NCBI RefSeq assembly: GCF_001643375.1
Contig: NZ_LSHB01000001.1
Span: 30,761-94,760 of the forward strand
Source of the DNA: Chryseobacterium sp. FP211-J200
GTDB taxonomy: Bacteria; Bacteroidota; Bacteroidia; Flavobacteriales; Weeksellaceae
Length of the DNA stretch: 64,000 bases
Reading direction: 5' to 3'
Under the pieces are notes generated by a model that worked only from the letters and a program-made list of their open reading frames with translations, made no database searches and was not told the origin of the DNA. Positions 16,949 through 24,796 of the stretch are shown piece after piece. Every line of letters begins with the position of its first letter. Positions within the stretch are counted from its first letter, which is position 1. Both the position numbers and the translations under genes were made by a program.

Positions 16949-17368
16949 ATGAAGAAAGTATTTATCTTATCAATGATGGCGGTTTTTGCCAGAGCAGTTA
17001 CATCTTGTAACGACAATGATGATTACACGCAGATCACAGAAGTGTATGCATCAAAGGTTGATAGCGTACAAATTCCATTGGATACGATGGCTGTAGGAGT
17101 TACTCAGGAATTGAGGGTTTATTCTACATTTACTAAAACTTGTGAAGGGATCTATAGCTATGATTACAACTACACCAATGACTCCGTGAGAACAGTGGCC
17201 AACTTTGGTTTCAAGACCAATGAAGCTTGTGGCGACGGAACTTATGTGGATGGCAGCCGTATCAATTTCAAACCAGTGAAGACAGGAACTTACACTTTCA
17301 AATTCTGGACAGGAAAAGATGCTGCAGGAGCCAATACCTATATTGAGAAGAAAGTAGCGGTATTGTAG
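16949..17368 (+). CDS. hypothetical lipoprotein
   Basis: A 139-residue protein with a signal peptide and lipobox (AVTSC, Cys at about residue 20), followed by Asn-Asp, and a beta-rich mature part containing several Tyr/Thr-rich strands and two further Cys. I do not recognise the family. It follows rsmG by 11 bases and may be transcribed with it. It is probably an outer-membrane-associated lipoprotein. Confidence 0.75.
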   Translation: MKKVFILSMMAVFARAVTSCNDNDDYTQITEVYASKVDSVQIPLDTMAVGVTQELRVYSTFTKTCEGIYSYDYNYTNDSVRTVANFGFKTNEACGDGTYVDGSRINFKPVKTGTYTFKFWTGKDAAGANTYIEKKVAVL

Positions 17369-17406
17369 GTTTCAATGAATTTTCAATTTCAAAAAAACAA
17401 TTATAA

Positions 17407-17916
17407 GTGAGACTTCTTATTTCAATTTTATTAATGACAATTTTCTGTTCTTGTTCGGAATATGTCAAGCAGGAAAATTATATTAGCAAAGACATTGAAA
17501 TTGATTTCCCTGTTGGTTGGAACATGACTGATAATGAAGATTTCGGTGCTGGAAAATACTTTGCGATCGAAAAAAGTGGATTAAGTTCCAGTGGCCTGGT
17601 AACAATTTCTTTCGTGGAAAAAGATTACGACCTGCAAGAGTAGATCAATCTTAATATTAAAGAGATACAGTCGAATCTTATCTTACAAAAAGCAGATGTG
17701 AAATTTGAAAAAATAGAAAAAAGTAAATTTCAAAATACAGATGCACTTTCTGCTAATTATAAAATGAAATTATTGGGTCTTGCACATAGCGGCAAAATAT
17801 ATGCATTTGCCAAAAATGGAAAAGTGTTTGCGTTTATACAACAAGGTGCTGACGAAGATAGTTCCGGAAATATAGAAGGTTTTGATCATCTTCAAAATAA
17901 TCTAAAAATCAAATGA
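17407..17916 (+). pseudogene. lipoprotein gene with an in-frame TAG stop
   Basis: A GTG-started frame gives a lipoprotein signal (MRLLISILLMTIFCSCSEY) and then 'IEIDFPVGWNMTDNEDFGAGKYF', which looks like the start of a PsbP/Mog1-like domain. It stops at TAG (17641-17643). The same frame continues open from 17644 (INLNIKEIQSNLILQKADV...) to 17916, giving a full-length product of about 169 residues. A single point mutation or sequencing error explains the break. The function of the family is unknown. Confidence 0.75.
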
Positions 17917-17988
17917 CATATTGTCAAAAAAAATCATTGTAAACTTTGCGTTAAAAATTCAGATTCAACCAAAAAAATAATTAAATTG

Positions 17989-18014
17989 AGCCTTTACTTC
18001 AAAAGGCTTTTTTT
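17989..18014 (+). terminator. terminator directly before the AddB-like gene
   Basis: AGCCTTT and AAAGGCT (17989-18008) form a hairpin followed by a T-run that runs straight into the ATG at 18015. It ends the lipoprotein transcript and leaves no leader space for a promoter between it and the AddB-like gene, so that gene's start may be read through or begin within the hairpin. Confidence 0.8.
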
Positions 18015-20708
18015 ATGCAGTTTCTCCACAGGATCATCTCAGAATTATTAGAAAATTACAAAGACCTTTCAGCGTTGGACATCGTCTTACCTGGAAAGCG
18101 TCCAATGGTCTTCATCAAAAGGATTTTGCAGGAAAAGCAGTACCAAGGCCTTCTTCCTAATTTCGTGACGATAGACGAACTCATCGCAGAACTTTCTGAA
18201 GATCTTGAAATCAAGGGAATCGCACTTTGGCTTTTCGCTTATCGAACTTATCAAAAAGTAGATTCTTCCGAAGATTTTTCCGGCTTCCTCAAATGGTTTC
18301 CAACCTTGCAAAAAGATTGGGACGATATGATGAAGTTCTCAGAAAATGACCAAAAGATCCTCGAATGGATGTTGGACGAAGAGCGCATCAAAAACTGGGG
18401 CGAAGACCTTGGCGACGAGGATAACGCTAGAAAGAGAAACCTCAATTTCTGGCGAAAAATGAACGAGTTTCTGCCACTTCTCAAATCAGACTTAAGGAAA
18501 GAAAATCTCGCAACTTCCGGAATGATCTATCAGGAAGCATTTTCAAAATTAGAAACTTTTGCAAAGTCAACTCAAAATCACTTTGTTTTCTGTGGTTTTA
18601 ACGCATTATCTCGAGTTGAGGAACAGCTCGTCCGCAAACTTTTGCAATGGAACAAAGCTGAAACCTATTTCCAGGCAGACAAATATTACATTGATGATGC
18701 AAGACAGGAATCCGGAAAATTCCTCAGAGAAACCATCAAGTGGAAAGAATTCGACCTATACAGAAACTTCAACTGGATCGATGACCAATTCTCTCAACCA
18801 AAAAATATCAAAACCTACGAAGTTTCCGGAAACATCGTTCAGGCAAAGGTTTTACCAGAACTTCTGAAAAAAATTCCAAAAGAAGAATTGTCAGAAACAG
18901 CTTTGGTCTTGTTGGACGAAAATCTTCTGCCAGCCGTTCTGGACAGCTTGACTTCCGTGGAAAGCGTGAACATTACGATGGGATTTCCGTTGAAGAATCT
19001 GTCATTCAGCAACGCGATCAAAAAACTATTTTACCTTCAAAAACAACAAGAGAAAAAGTCGTCCAGCTACTATTACGCCGATGTTTTACCAATCCTGGAA
19101 GAACTTCCGAATGACGAGATAGATGGCGCAATCATTCAGGAATTCATTGCAAAGATCGAGGAACGGAATATCGTCTATATCTCAAAAAATCTCTTAGCAG
19201 AATTACTCGGAAACTTGAGTTATTTTCAGCTTCTTCAAAAACCAGAATCAACACAGGACTTTTTAGATCTGTTAATTAAATTCTGTTACGAATTGAAATT
19301 CAAAGAACTGGATGACATCCAATATGAGAATGTGGCACATTTTGAAAAGGTTTTCAAAGTCATCAAAAACCAGTTGTTGCCTTATAAAATTGAGATCAAG
19401 ATCGAGACTTTGGAAGTCCTCATCAATCAATTGGTGAACACAGAAAGTATTGATTTCGTGGGCGAACCATTGGCAGGATTTCAAATTATGGGACTTTTGG
19501 AAACACGACTTTTGAACTTCAAAAACATCATTCTCCTTTCAGTCAACGAGGGGAAATTGCCATTAGGTAATACTCAAAATACTTACATACCATTCGATGT
19601 CCGCAAGAATTTTGGATTGAACACTTTCCTTGAAAATGACAGCATCTACGCTTATCATTTTTATAGATTAATTCGAGATTCTCAAAATGTCCATCTACTT
19701 TACAACGCTTTGAGTTCGGGCGTAAATACAGGCGAAAAAAGCCGATTCATCACTCAACTTGAAATGGAAAGTCCACACCGGATCGAACATATCATTATAG
19801 AAAATACCTCTGAACCTATCTCTCAAGAGTTGATGAAAATCGAGAAAAATGAAGCGGTGATACAACTTTTAAACGAATGGAAAAACCGCGTTTCTGCGTC
19901 GCATCTCGTCACTTATCTTTACAATCCAATTGATTTTTATCTCAATCAAATCCTTAAAACGAGAGAAACCAACGAGATCGAAGAAGAACTTTCGCAAAGA
20001 AATTACGGGAATCTCGTCCATTATGCCTTACAATTTTTGCACGAGCCAATCAAAGGTAGAATCCTATCAATTAAAGATTTGGAAGACTTACTTCAAAAAG
20101 TAGATGAATCGATAGAGGACGCCATCGAAAAGCTAAAACACCAATCCGAATTCTATGAACGCGGAATGAATTTCATTCACAAAGAAATTGCAAAAAGAGT
20201 AGTGCGAAACATAGTCGAATACGATTTGGAATTAGTCAAAAATGGTTCAGCTCTAGAAATCATCGACCTCGAAAAAGAGATCAACTGTGATTTTTATCTT
20301 GACGAAAATCGAGAAGACAAAATCAGTTTCTACGGTTTCATTGATAGGATTGACAAACTCGACGGAATCACGCGCGTCATTGATTATAAAACAGCGAAAC
20401 CTAAAAATCTTACGGTTAATTTAGGAAAAAACAAAGAGGAAAAGTTGCCAGAATTATTCTTCCGAGACGATTACAAACAAGCTTTACAATTATCAATCTA
20501 TAAGTTTTGCATCACCAATTCTTTAAACATCAAGCCAGAAAATGTGGAAACCGCAATCTGGTCTTTCGCAGAAGTGAAGAATGGTCCACAAAACCTTAAT
20601 TTCATCGATATTGAAGATTCTGAAGTGGAAGATTCCATCAGAAATCTAATTGCGGAAATCTTGAATCCTGAAGTTCCTTTTGAGGAAAAAGAGAAAGTGA
20701 GTTGGTAA
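18015..20708 (+). CDS. AddB-like PD-(D/E)XK exonuclease/helicase subunit
   Basis: An 897-residue cytosolic protein of the PD-(D/E)XK nuclease family found in Bacteroidota as the AddB-like partner of a UvrD/RecB-type helicase in double-strand break processing. The helicase-like part is degenerate: 'LDIVLPGKRPMVFIKRIL' stands in place of a proper Walker A near residue 25, while 'FKNIILLSVNEGKLPLG' and 'AYHFYRLIRDSQNVHLLYN' are typical. The C-terminal nuclease has 'NYGNLVHYALQFLH', 'FYGFIDRIDKLDGITRVIDYKTAKP' with catalytic Asp and Lys. The AddB iron-sulfur Cys set is not evident. The helicase partner is not in the window. Confidence 0.85.
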   Translation: MQFLHRIISELLENYKDLSALDIVLPGKRPMVFIKRILQEKQYQGLLPNFVTIDELIAELSEDLEIKGIALWLFAYRTYQKVDSSEDFSGFLKWFPTLQKDWDDMMKFSENDQKILEWMLDEERIKNWGEDLGDEDNARKRNLNFWRKMNEFLPLLKSDLRKENLATSGMIYQEAFSKLETFAKSTQNHFVFCGFNALSRVEEQLVRKLLQWNKAETYFQADKYYIDDARQESGKFLRETIKWKEFDLYRNFNWIDDQFSQPKNIKTYEVSGNIVQAKVLPELLKKIPKEELSETALVLLDENLLPAVLDSLTSVESVNITMGFPLKNLSFSNAIKKLFYLQKQQEKKSSSYYYADVLPILEELPNDEIDGAIIQEFIAKIEERNIVYISKNLLAELLGNLSYFQLLQKPESTQDFLDLLIKFCYELKFKELDDIQYENVAHFEKVFKVIKNQLLPYKIEIKIETLEVLINQLVNTESIDFVGEPLAGFQIMGLLETRLLNFKNIILLSVNEGKLPLGNTQNTYIPFDVRKNFGLNTFLENDSIYAYHFYRLIRDSQNVHLLYNALSSGVNTGEKSRFITQLEMESPHRIEHIIIENTSEPISQELMKIEKNEAVIQLLNEWKNRVSASHLVTYLYNPIDFYLNQILKTRETNEIEEELSQRNYGNLVHYALQFLHEPIKGRILSIKDLEDLLQKVDESIEDAIEKLKHQSEFYERGMNFIHKEIAKRVVRNIVEYDLELVKNGSALEIIDLEKEINCDFYLDENREDKISFYGFIDRIDKLDGITRVIDYKTAKPKNLTVNLGKNKEEKLPELFFRDDYKQALQLSIYKFCITNSLNIKPENVETAIWSFAEVKNGPQNLNFIDIEDSEVEDSIRNLIAEILNPEVPFEEKEKVSW

Positions 20709-20725
20709 TTTTTAGTAGCACTAAG

Positions 20726-20803
20726 ACTTCGACTCCGCTCAGCCTGAAACTGTTAAAAATAAACGATTAGTATTAGAGTTGTCACACTGAGCGGAGTCAA
20801 AGT
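20726..20803. repeat. dispersed inverted repeat (ACTCCGCTCAG type)
   Basis: ACTTCGACTCCGCTCAG (20726-20742) pairs with CTGAGCGGAGTCAAAGT (20787-20803), one mismatch, around a 44-base loop. From memory, this 'TTCGACTCCGCTCAG...CTGAGCGGAGTCGAA' palindrome recurs in intergenic DNA across Flavobacteriia. It sits between the convergent AddB-like and amidase genes. Confidence 0.8.
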
Positions 20804-20830
20804 GTTCTGTATTCGCGATAAGTTCAGAAT

Positions 20831-21481
20831 TTATGGCTGACTTTTCAATTTCAAATCCGTCACTTTCGCTCTCACTTTTTTCATAAAATCATCGCCTGGA
20901 TCAGCTTTTCCAGTGAAATATTTCGGATCAGATTCCTTCCAAAGTTTTGAATTTCGGAAAACACCATATTCCGAATGTCCGATAAGATATTCAATCGGAT
21001 ATTTTTTGGTTAAATATCTTACCAGTTCGGCGTTGGCTTCCACTTGTTTGTCGGTCAACGGTTGCGCTTTGCTTCCGATATTCTCAACGCCAATGGCACA
21101 ATAATTCAGGCCGATCGTGTGTCTGGCAAATAGTTCTGGGTCTACCAATTGATAAATCGTTCCGTCCCTGTCGATGATGAAGTGAGAAGAGACATTCAGT
21201 GAACTTTGCTTTTTCAGCGTGGATCTTTGATTCTCAAGATGCAGATTGTTAAAATATCTAAAGTTGGATTCGACTGTTCCACCAGCTGTGTAATGCAATA
21301 CGATTATTTTCGGCGTGATTTTCGGGGTTTTCTGATTTAGACCATGATGTTCCTTCATGTAGTCCACACTCAGCTTGATCTTTTCTTTAGAATAATCGAT
21401 CGGTTTCTGTATGATCTTTATATTCTGAGCCTGCAATAGAAAGCAAGAACTCAGAAATAATATTTGCAAAAGTTTAGTCAT
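20831..21481 (-). CDS. N-acetylmuramoyl-L-alanine amidase (amidase_2)
   Basis: A 216-residue exported zinc amidase that cuts the bond between MurNAc and the peptide stem. Signal peptide MTKLLQILFLSSCFLLQAQ; zinc and catalytic motifs 'PKIIVLHYTAGGTVES' (His near residue 64), 'SSHFIIDRDGTIYQLV', 'YCAIGVENIG', and 'YLIGHSEYGVFRNSKLWKESDP' with the second His and the Asp ligand at 'KADPGDDF'. It lacks a separate cell-wall-binding domain. It is on the same strand as the DUF1287 gene, another likely wall-peptide enzyme. Confidence 0.9.
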   Translation of the reverse strand: MTKLLQILFLSSCFLLQAQNIKIIQKPIDYSKEKIKLSVDYMKEHHGLNQKTPKITPKIIVLHYTAGGTVESNFRYFNNLHLENQRSTLKKQSSLNVSSHFIIDRDGTIYQLVDPELFARHTIGLNYCAIGVENIGSKAQPLTDKQVEANAELVRYLTKKYPIEYLIGHSEYGVFRNSKLWKESDPKYFTGKADPGDDFMKKVRAKVTDLKLKSQP

Positions 21482-21543
21482 AAATATTTTAAATCACAAA
21501 AGTCACAATTTTTTTTAATTAATCAATTATCATTCATCGATTA

Positions 21544-22113
21544 TCATTGATAAGAATAATGTCCAGTGATCGGCCAACTAAACAGACAATCCTGCAAAAC
21601 CTGTCCAGCGCCGATGTTATGAACGATCATAAAACGTTTGCCATCGGGCGATTTTTGATTGACAACGATTCCAATATGTGTCAGATTTTTCGGCAGATTC
21701 CAAGTTACGATATCGCCGGGAACATAATCTTTTGCATCATTTGAAATTCCTTTGACTTTTCCAAATCTTGAGAAAAATACCTGCAGGTTCGGAACTCTGC
21801 GATGGTCGATATTGGAATCCGGTCTTTTCAGTCCCCATTTTTTAGGATATTTTGAGAAATTCTTCACCATATCTTCATGAACTTCCTTCTGCAGATCAAT
21901 TCCTAATTTTCTGTAAGCACGAATCACAACATCGGTGCAGACACCTTTGTCAGCGGGAACATCGCCGTTTGGATATTTCAAAACGAAATAGGCTGGGTCA
22001 TAAACCACTTTATCTTTAGTCAGGCTGATTGAAGCATTTGAAAGTTTGGTAGGGAAATTTTGGCTAAAACCTAAACCAGAAATTAGAATAAATAGGAAAA
22101 AATATTTTCTCAT
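21544..22113 (-). CDS. DUF1287 domain protein
   Basis: A 189-residue exported protein (signal peptide MRKYFFLFILISGLGFSQ). The DUF1287 pattern is clear: 'YPNGDVPADKGVCTDVVIRAYRKLGIDLQ' with a Cys in an NlpC/P60-like position, 'NIDHRRVPNLQVFFSRFG', 'YVPGDIVTWNLPKNLTHIGIVV' with the conserved His, and 'IVHNIGAGQVLQDCLF'. The fold and Cys/His pair suggest a papain-like peptidase, probably acting on peptidoglycan, but no activity is proved. Sixty-two bases separate it from the amidase gene. Confidence 0.88.
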   Translation of the reverse strand: MRKYFFLFILISGLGFSQNFPTKLSNASISLTKDKVVYDPAYFVLKYPNGDVPADKGVCTDVVIRAYRKLGIDLQKEVHEDMVKNFSKYPKKWGLKRPDSNIDHRRVPNLQVFFSRFGKVKGISNDAKDYVPGDIVTWNLPKNLTHIGIVVNQKSPDGKRFMIVHNIGAGQVLQDCLFSWPITGHYSYQ

Positions 22114-22140
22114 CTGAATATTTATATGTTATGAACGTAA

Positions 22141-22172
22141 AAACCTACGAAAATATTCCGTAGGTTTCTGTT
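22141..22172 (-). terminator. terminator after the acyl-CoA dehydrogenase gene
   Basis: AAACCTACG (22141-22149) pairs with CGTAGGTTT (22159-22167) around a 9-base loop. On the minus strand the stem ends in TTT and runs into AT-rich DNA. It lies between the dehydrogenase stop and the DUF1287 start. Confidence 0.7.
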
Positions 22173-22197
22173 AAAAATATATAAGATTGATTTGGTC

Positions 22198-23379
22198 TTA
22201 TCCAAAGGCATTGATGCCTGTAATATCCATTCCTGTTATCAGTAAATGAATATCGTGTGTTCCTTCGTAAGTGATCACAGATTCCAGATTGGCGGCGTGG
22301 CGCATCATCGGGAATTCGCCCATGATCCCCATTCCACCAAGCATTTGTCTCGATTCTCTGGCAATCTCGATAGCCATTTTGACGTTATTTCTTTTCGCCA
22401 TAGAGATCTGTGCTGGCGAAGCTTTATTTTCGTTTTTAAGATTTCCTAACTGGTAACAAAGCAATTGCGACTTGGTGATCTCTGTCAGGAATTCAGCTAA
22501 TTTCTTTTGCTGAAGCTGGAATCCACCAATGGGTTTTCCAAATTGTTTTCTTTCTTTCGAATATTGAACACCTGTACAATAACAGTCAATCGCTGCGCCA
22601 ATTACGCCCCAAGAAATGCCATATCTGGCAGAATTAAGACAAGAAAGTGGTCCTTTCAAACCTTCAACATTTGGAAGTAGATTTTCTTTCGGGACTTTCA
22701 CATTATTGAAAACCAATTCTCCGGTTTTAGAAGCTCGTAAACTCCATTTGTTATGCGTAGTTGGTGTGGTGAAGCCTTCCATTCCGCGCTCAAGAATCAT
22801 TCCTCGTACTTTTCCGTCTTCGCCTTTTGCCCAAACTACAGCAATGTCTGCAATAGGAGAATTCGTGATCCACATTTTGGCACCATTCAAAAGATAATGG
22901 TCGCCTTGGTCTGTGAATTTGGATTCCATGGATGAAGGATCAGAACCGTGGTTGGGCTCTGTCAATCCGAAACAGCCGATCAAATCGCCTGATGCTAATT
23001 TTGGTAGATATTTATGCTTTTGTTCTTCAGATCCGAATTCAAAAATAGGGAACATTACCAATGAAGATTGTACAGAAGCTGCTGAACGAACCGCCGAATC
23101 GCCTCTTTCCAATTCCTGCATGATCAATCCGTAAGAGATCTGATCCAATCCGGGTCCACCATATTCCTCGGGAATGTAAGGCCCCAAAGCGCCAATGTTG
23201 CCCAATTCCTTCATCAACCCCGGAATATCCGTATGATCTTGCGCTGCTTGATCAATTTTCGGCATGACGAAACTCTCGACCCAGCTACGCACAGATTCGC
23301 GGATAAGCTTGTGTTCTTCGGTTAACAGGGTGTCTATTGAGTAATAATCGGGTATGCTGGTGAGTGGATAATATGACAT
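22198..23379 (-). CDS. acyl-CoA dehydrogenase, glutaryl-CoA dehydrogenase type
   Basis: A 393-residue FAD flavoenzyme. The blocks 'SVQSSLVMFPIFEFGSEEQK', 'GCFGLTEPNHGSDPSSM' and 'ESVITYEGTHDIHLLITGMDI' (catalytic Glu near residue 375) match glutaryl-CoA dehydrogenase, which turns glutaryl-CoA into crotonyl-CoA in lysine and tryptophan breakdown. Arg in 'RSAASVQ' corresponds to the carboxylate-binding Arg of that enzyme. Single-gene unit with a terminator downstream. Confidence 0.9.
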   Translation of the reverse strand: MSYYPLTSIPDYYSIDTLLTEEHKLIRESVRSWVESFVMPKIDQAAQDHTDIPGLMKELGNIGALGPYIPEEYGGPGLDQISYGLIMQELERGDSAVRSAASVQSSLVMFPIFEFGSEEQKHKYLPKLASGDLIGCFGLTEPNHGSDPSSMESKFTDQGDHYLLNGAKMWITNSPIADIAVVWAKGEDGKVRGMILERGMEGFTTPTTHNKWSLRASKTGELVFNNVKVPKENLLPNVEGLKGPLSCLNSARYGISWGVIGAAIDCYCTGVQYSKERKQFGKPIGGFQLQQKKLAEFLTEITKSQLLCYQLGNLKNENKASPAQISMAKRNNVKMAIEIARESRQMLGGMGIMGEFPMMRHAANLESVITYEGTHDIHLLITGMDITGINAFG

Positions 23380-23540
23380 TGTTTTGTTTTGCCTAAAAAT
23401 AAAGCTTTTCTTGAATTACCAAAAAGTTTTGTTCACAAATAATTCATTTTCTGATTTTATACATTGTTCTCATTTAGAACTTCGGAATAAATCGCTACAA
23501 TGCTCATCAATACTCAGCATTCTTATAAATGCAAAATTCT

Positions 23541-23825
23541 GAGGGGGTGGTTCAGGAGGGGGGTACCCCCGGTTCCGAACCACCCTTTACCCGGTTTTGA
23601 AATGGTCGCAACTGGTTCGGAACTACCCTTAAGCCGGTTCTTAAATGGTCATAGCCCCTTAACCAACCACCTTTGGGTGGTCAAGGACCGCCCGAGACCA
23701 CTTGGGTAACCGCCTGCGACCAGTTGGTGAAGTGGTCATAGGTGGTCCGGAACCGGTTTTGACCATTTGACCAACCAGTTTTTGCCAGTTCTGAATCAGG
23801 TGGTGGCGGTTTTTGTTGATGGTGT
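23541..23825. repeat. GC-rich cluster of nested palindromes
   Basis: This block is far richer in G and C than the DNA around it and is built from variants of TGGTC, GGTTC and ACCGG. Seen structures: GGGTGGTTC (23545-23553) with GAACCACCC (23577-23585) enclosing the perfect palindrome GGGGGTACCCCC (23559-23570); ACCACC-TTTG-GGTGGT (23666-23681); GACCACTT (23696-23703) with AAGTGGTC (23730-23737). Two short open frames (69 and 67 codons, opposite strands) cross it but look non-coding. It may be a structured RNA, a degenerate mobile element or a repeat array. The remaining intergenic DNA (23380-23540 and 23826-23902) is plain AT-rich sequence. Confidence 0.7.
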
Positions 23826-23902
23826 TGGAAATAATGTTACTTTTATGACTCAAAAATTGCATTTATTGAATAATGTGTAAAAAAATGAAATGAGAATATA
23901 TT

Positions 23903-24175
23903 ATGAAAACATCACAGACAGAAAAAATCTTTGATTATTTAATGGTTGAATTTCGTATAGATAAAACTCAAATCGTTAATTTTTGGGATGCTGATGATTG
24001 CGCTTTTGGTATTACTAATGTGGATAAAACAATTTTGATTTATATCTCTACCTTCAACAAGGAAGTTGATGAGTATTATTTAGAAATTGAATGTCAAAAT
24101 CAAGAAAATCAAATCTTAGAAAATATAAATCTCGAATGCTTGGTAAATACTATTAAACCTATTTTATGTGCTTAA
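23903..24175 (+). CDS. small hypothetical protein
   Basis: A 90-residue acidic protein with no signal peptide or membrane segment. It begins MKTSQTEKIFDYLMVEF and has a short 'FWDADDCAFGITNVDKTILIYISTF' strand pair. I do not recognise it. It lies 3 bases before the DUF2314 lipoprotein gene, so the two are probably co-transcribed, and just after the GC-rich palindrome cluster, which suggests an accessory locus. Confidence 0.65.
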   Translation: MKTSQTEKIFDYLMVEFRIDKTQIVNFWDADDCAFGITNVDKTILIYISTFNKEVDEYYLEIECQNQENQILENINLECLVNTIKPILCA

Positions 24176-24178
24176 ATT

Positions 24179-24688
24179 ATGAGATTTAAATATTTAAACT
24201 ATTTGATATTTTTTTTAATATTAAATAGTTGCCAAAAAAAAGATGCAGTTGTTAAAAGAGAAAATGAGCCAGATATTCATCTTCTTAAAAATGAAGATGA
24301 AGAAATGAATATTGCCATCGAAAATGCACAAAAATCACTTCATAAATTTAAAGAAGCAATAACAAGTGAGAATCCAAATTACTATAATTTCGCGCTAAAA
24401 GCAAGGTTTGCTGTTGATGATGGTGGAGGTGAGCATATTTGGATCAGTGATGTTCAATATGACGACAACAAATTTTATGGAGTTGTAGATGGAAAACCAA
24501 TTTCTACACACGAAGTGAAATTTGGGGATACAATTGAAGTGAGATATGAAAATATAACGGACTGGATGTATTTTGATAAAAATATAGTAAAGGGAGCATT
24601 TACAACCAGGGTTTTACGAAAACGAATGTCTCAGGAAGAACGCAATGCAATGGATACAGAAAGTGGTGTGAAATTCGAGAATGAATAA
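24179..24688 (+). CDS. DUF2314 (YegJ-like) lipoprotein
   Basis: A 169-residue protein with a lipoprotein signal (MRFKYLNYLIFFLILNSCQK). The mature part is a DUF2314 domain: 'AIENAQKSLHKFKEAI', 'KARFAVDDGGGEHIWISDV', 'FYGVVDGKP', 'VKFGDTIEVRYENITDWMYFDKNIVKGAFTTRVLRKRMSQEER'. The domain occurs in E. coli YegJ and in many uncharacterised proteins, with no known activity. The small gene before it is separated by only 3 bases. Confidence 0.85.
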   Translation: MRFKYLNYLIFFLILNSCQKKDAVVKRENEPDIHLLKNEDEEMNIAIENAQKSLHKFKEAITSENPNYYNFALKARFAVDDGGGEHIWISDVQYDDNKFYGVVDGKPISTHEVKFGDTIEVRYENITDWMYFDKNIVKGAFTTRVLRKRMSQEERNAMDTESGVKFENE

Positions 24689-24766
24689 GAATATCTATCC
24701 AAATATTTTAAAAATGCTCCAAACAAAAAAGATACGAGTGAGAGGCTCGCACTAACAACAAAAATA

Positions 24767-24792
24767 AAAGCTCCAATTATAACTGGAGCTTT
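24767..24792. terminator. bidirectional terminator
   Basis: AAAGCTCCA (24767-24775) pairs with TGGAGCTTT (24784-24792) around an 8-base loop. It serves the convergent DUF2314 and AsmA-like genes. Just upstream, 24735-24755 holds an imperfect palindrome (AGTGAGAGGCTCGCACT) of a kind seen in other flavobacterial intergenic DNA. Confidence 0.78.
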
Positions 24793-24796
24793 CACT

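Noticed and set aside
22246..23134. Plus-strand frames opposite the glutaryl-CoA dehydrogenase gene
   Set aside because: They are shadows of a well-conserved minus-strand gene, with no recognisable domain of their own.
23500..23862. Two short opposite-strand frames (69 and 67 codons) in the palindrome cluster
   Set aside because: They follow the palindromic repeats, have no recognisable start context or domain, and overlap each other; the GC-rich repeat gives frames without stops by composition.
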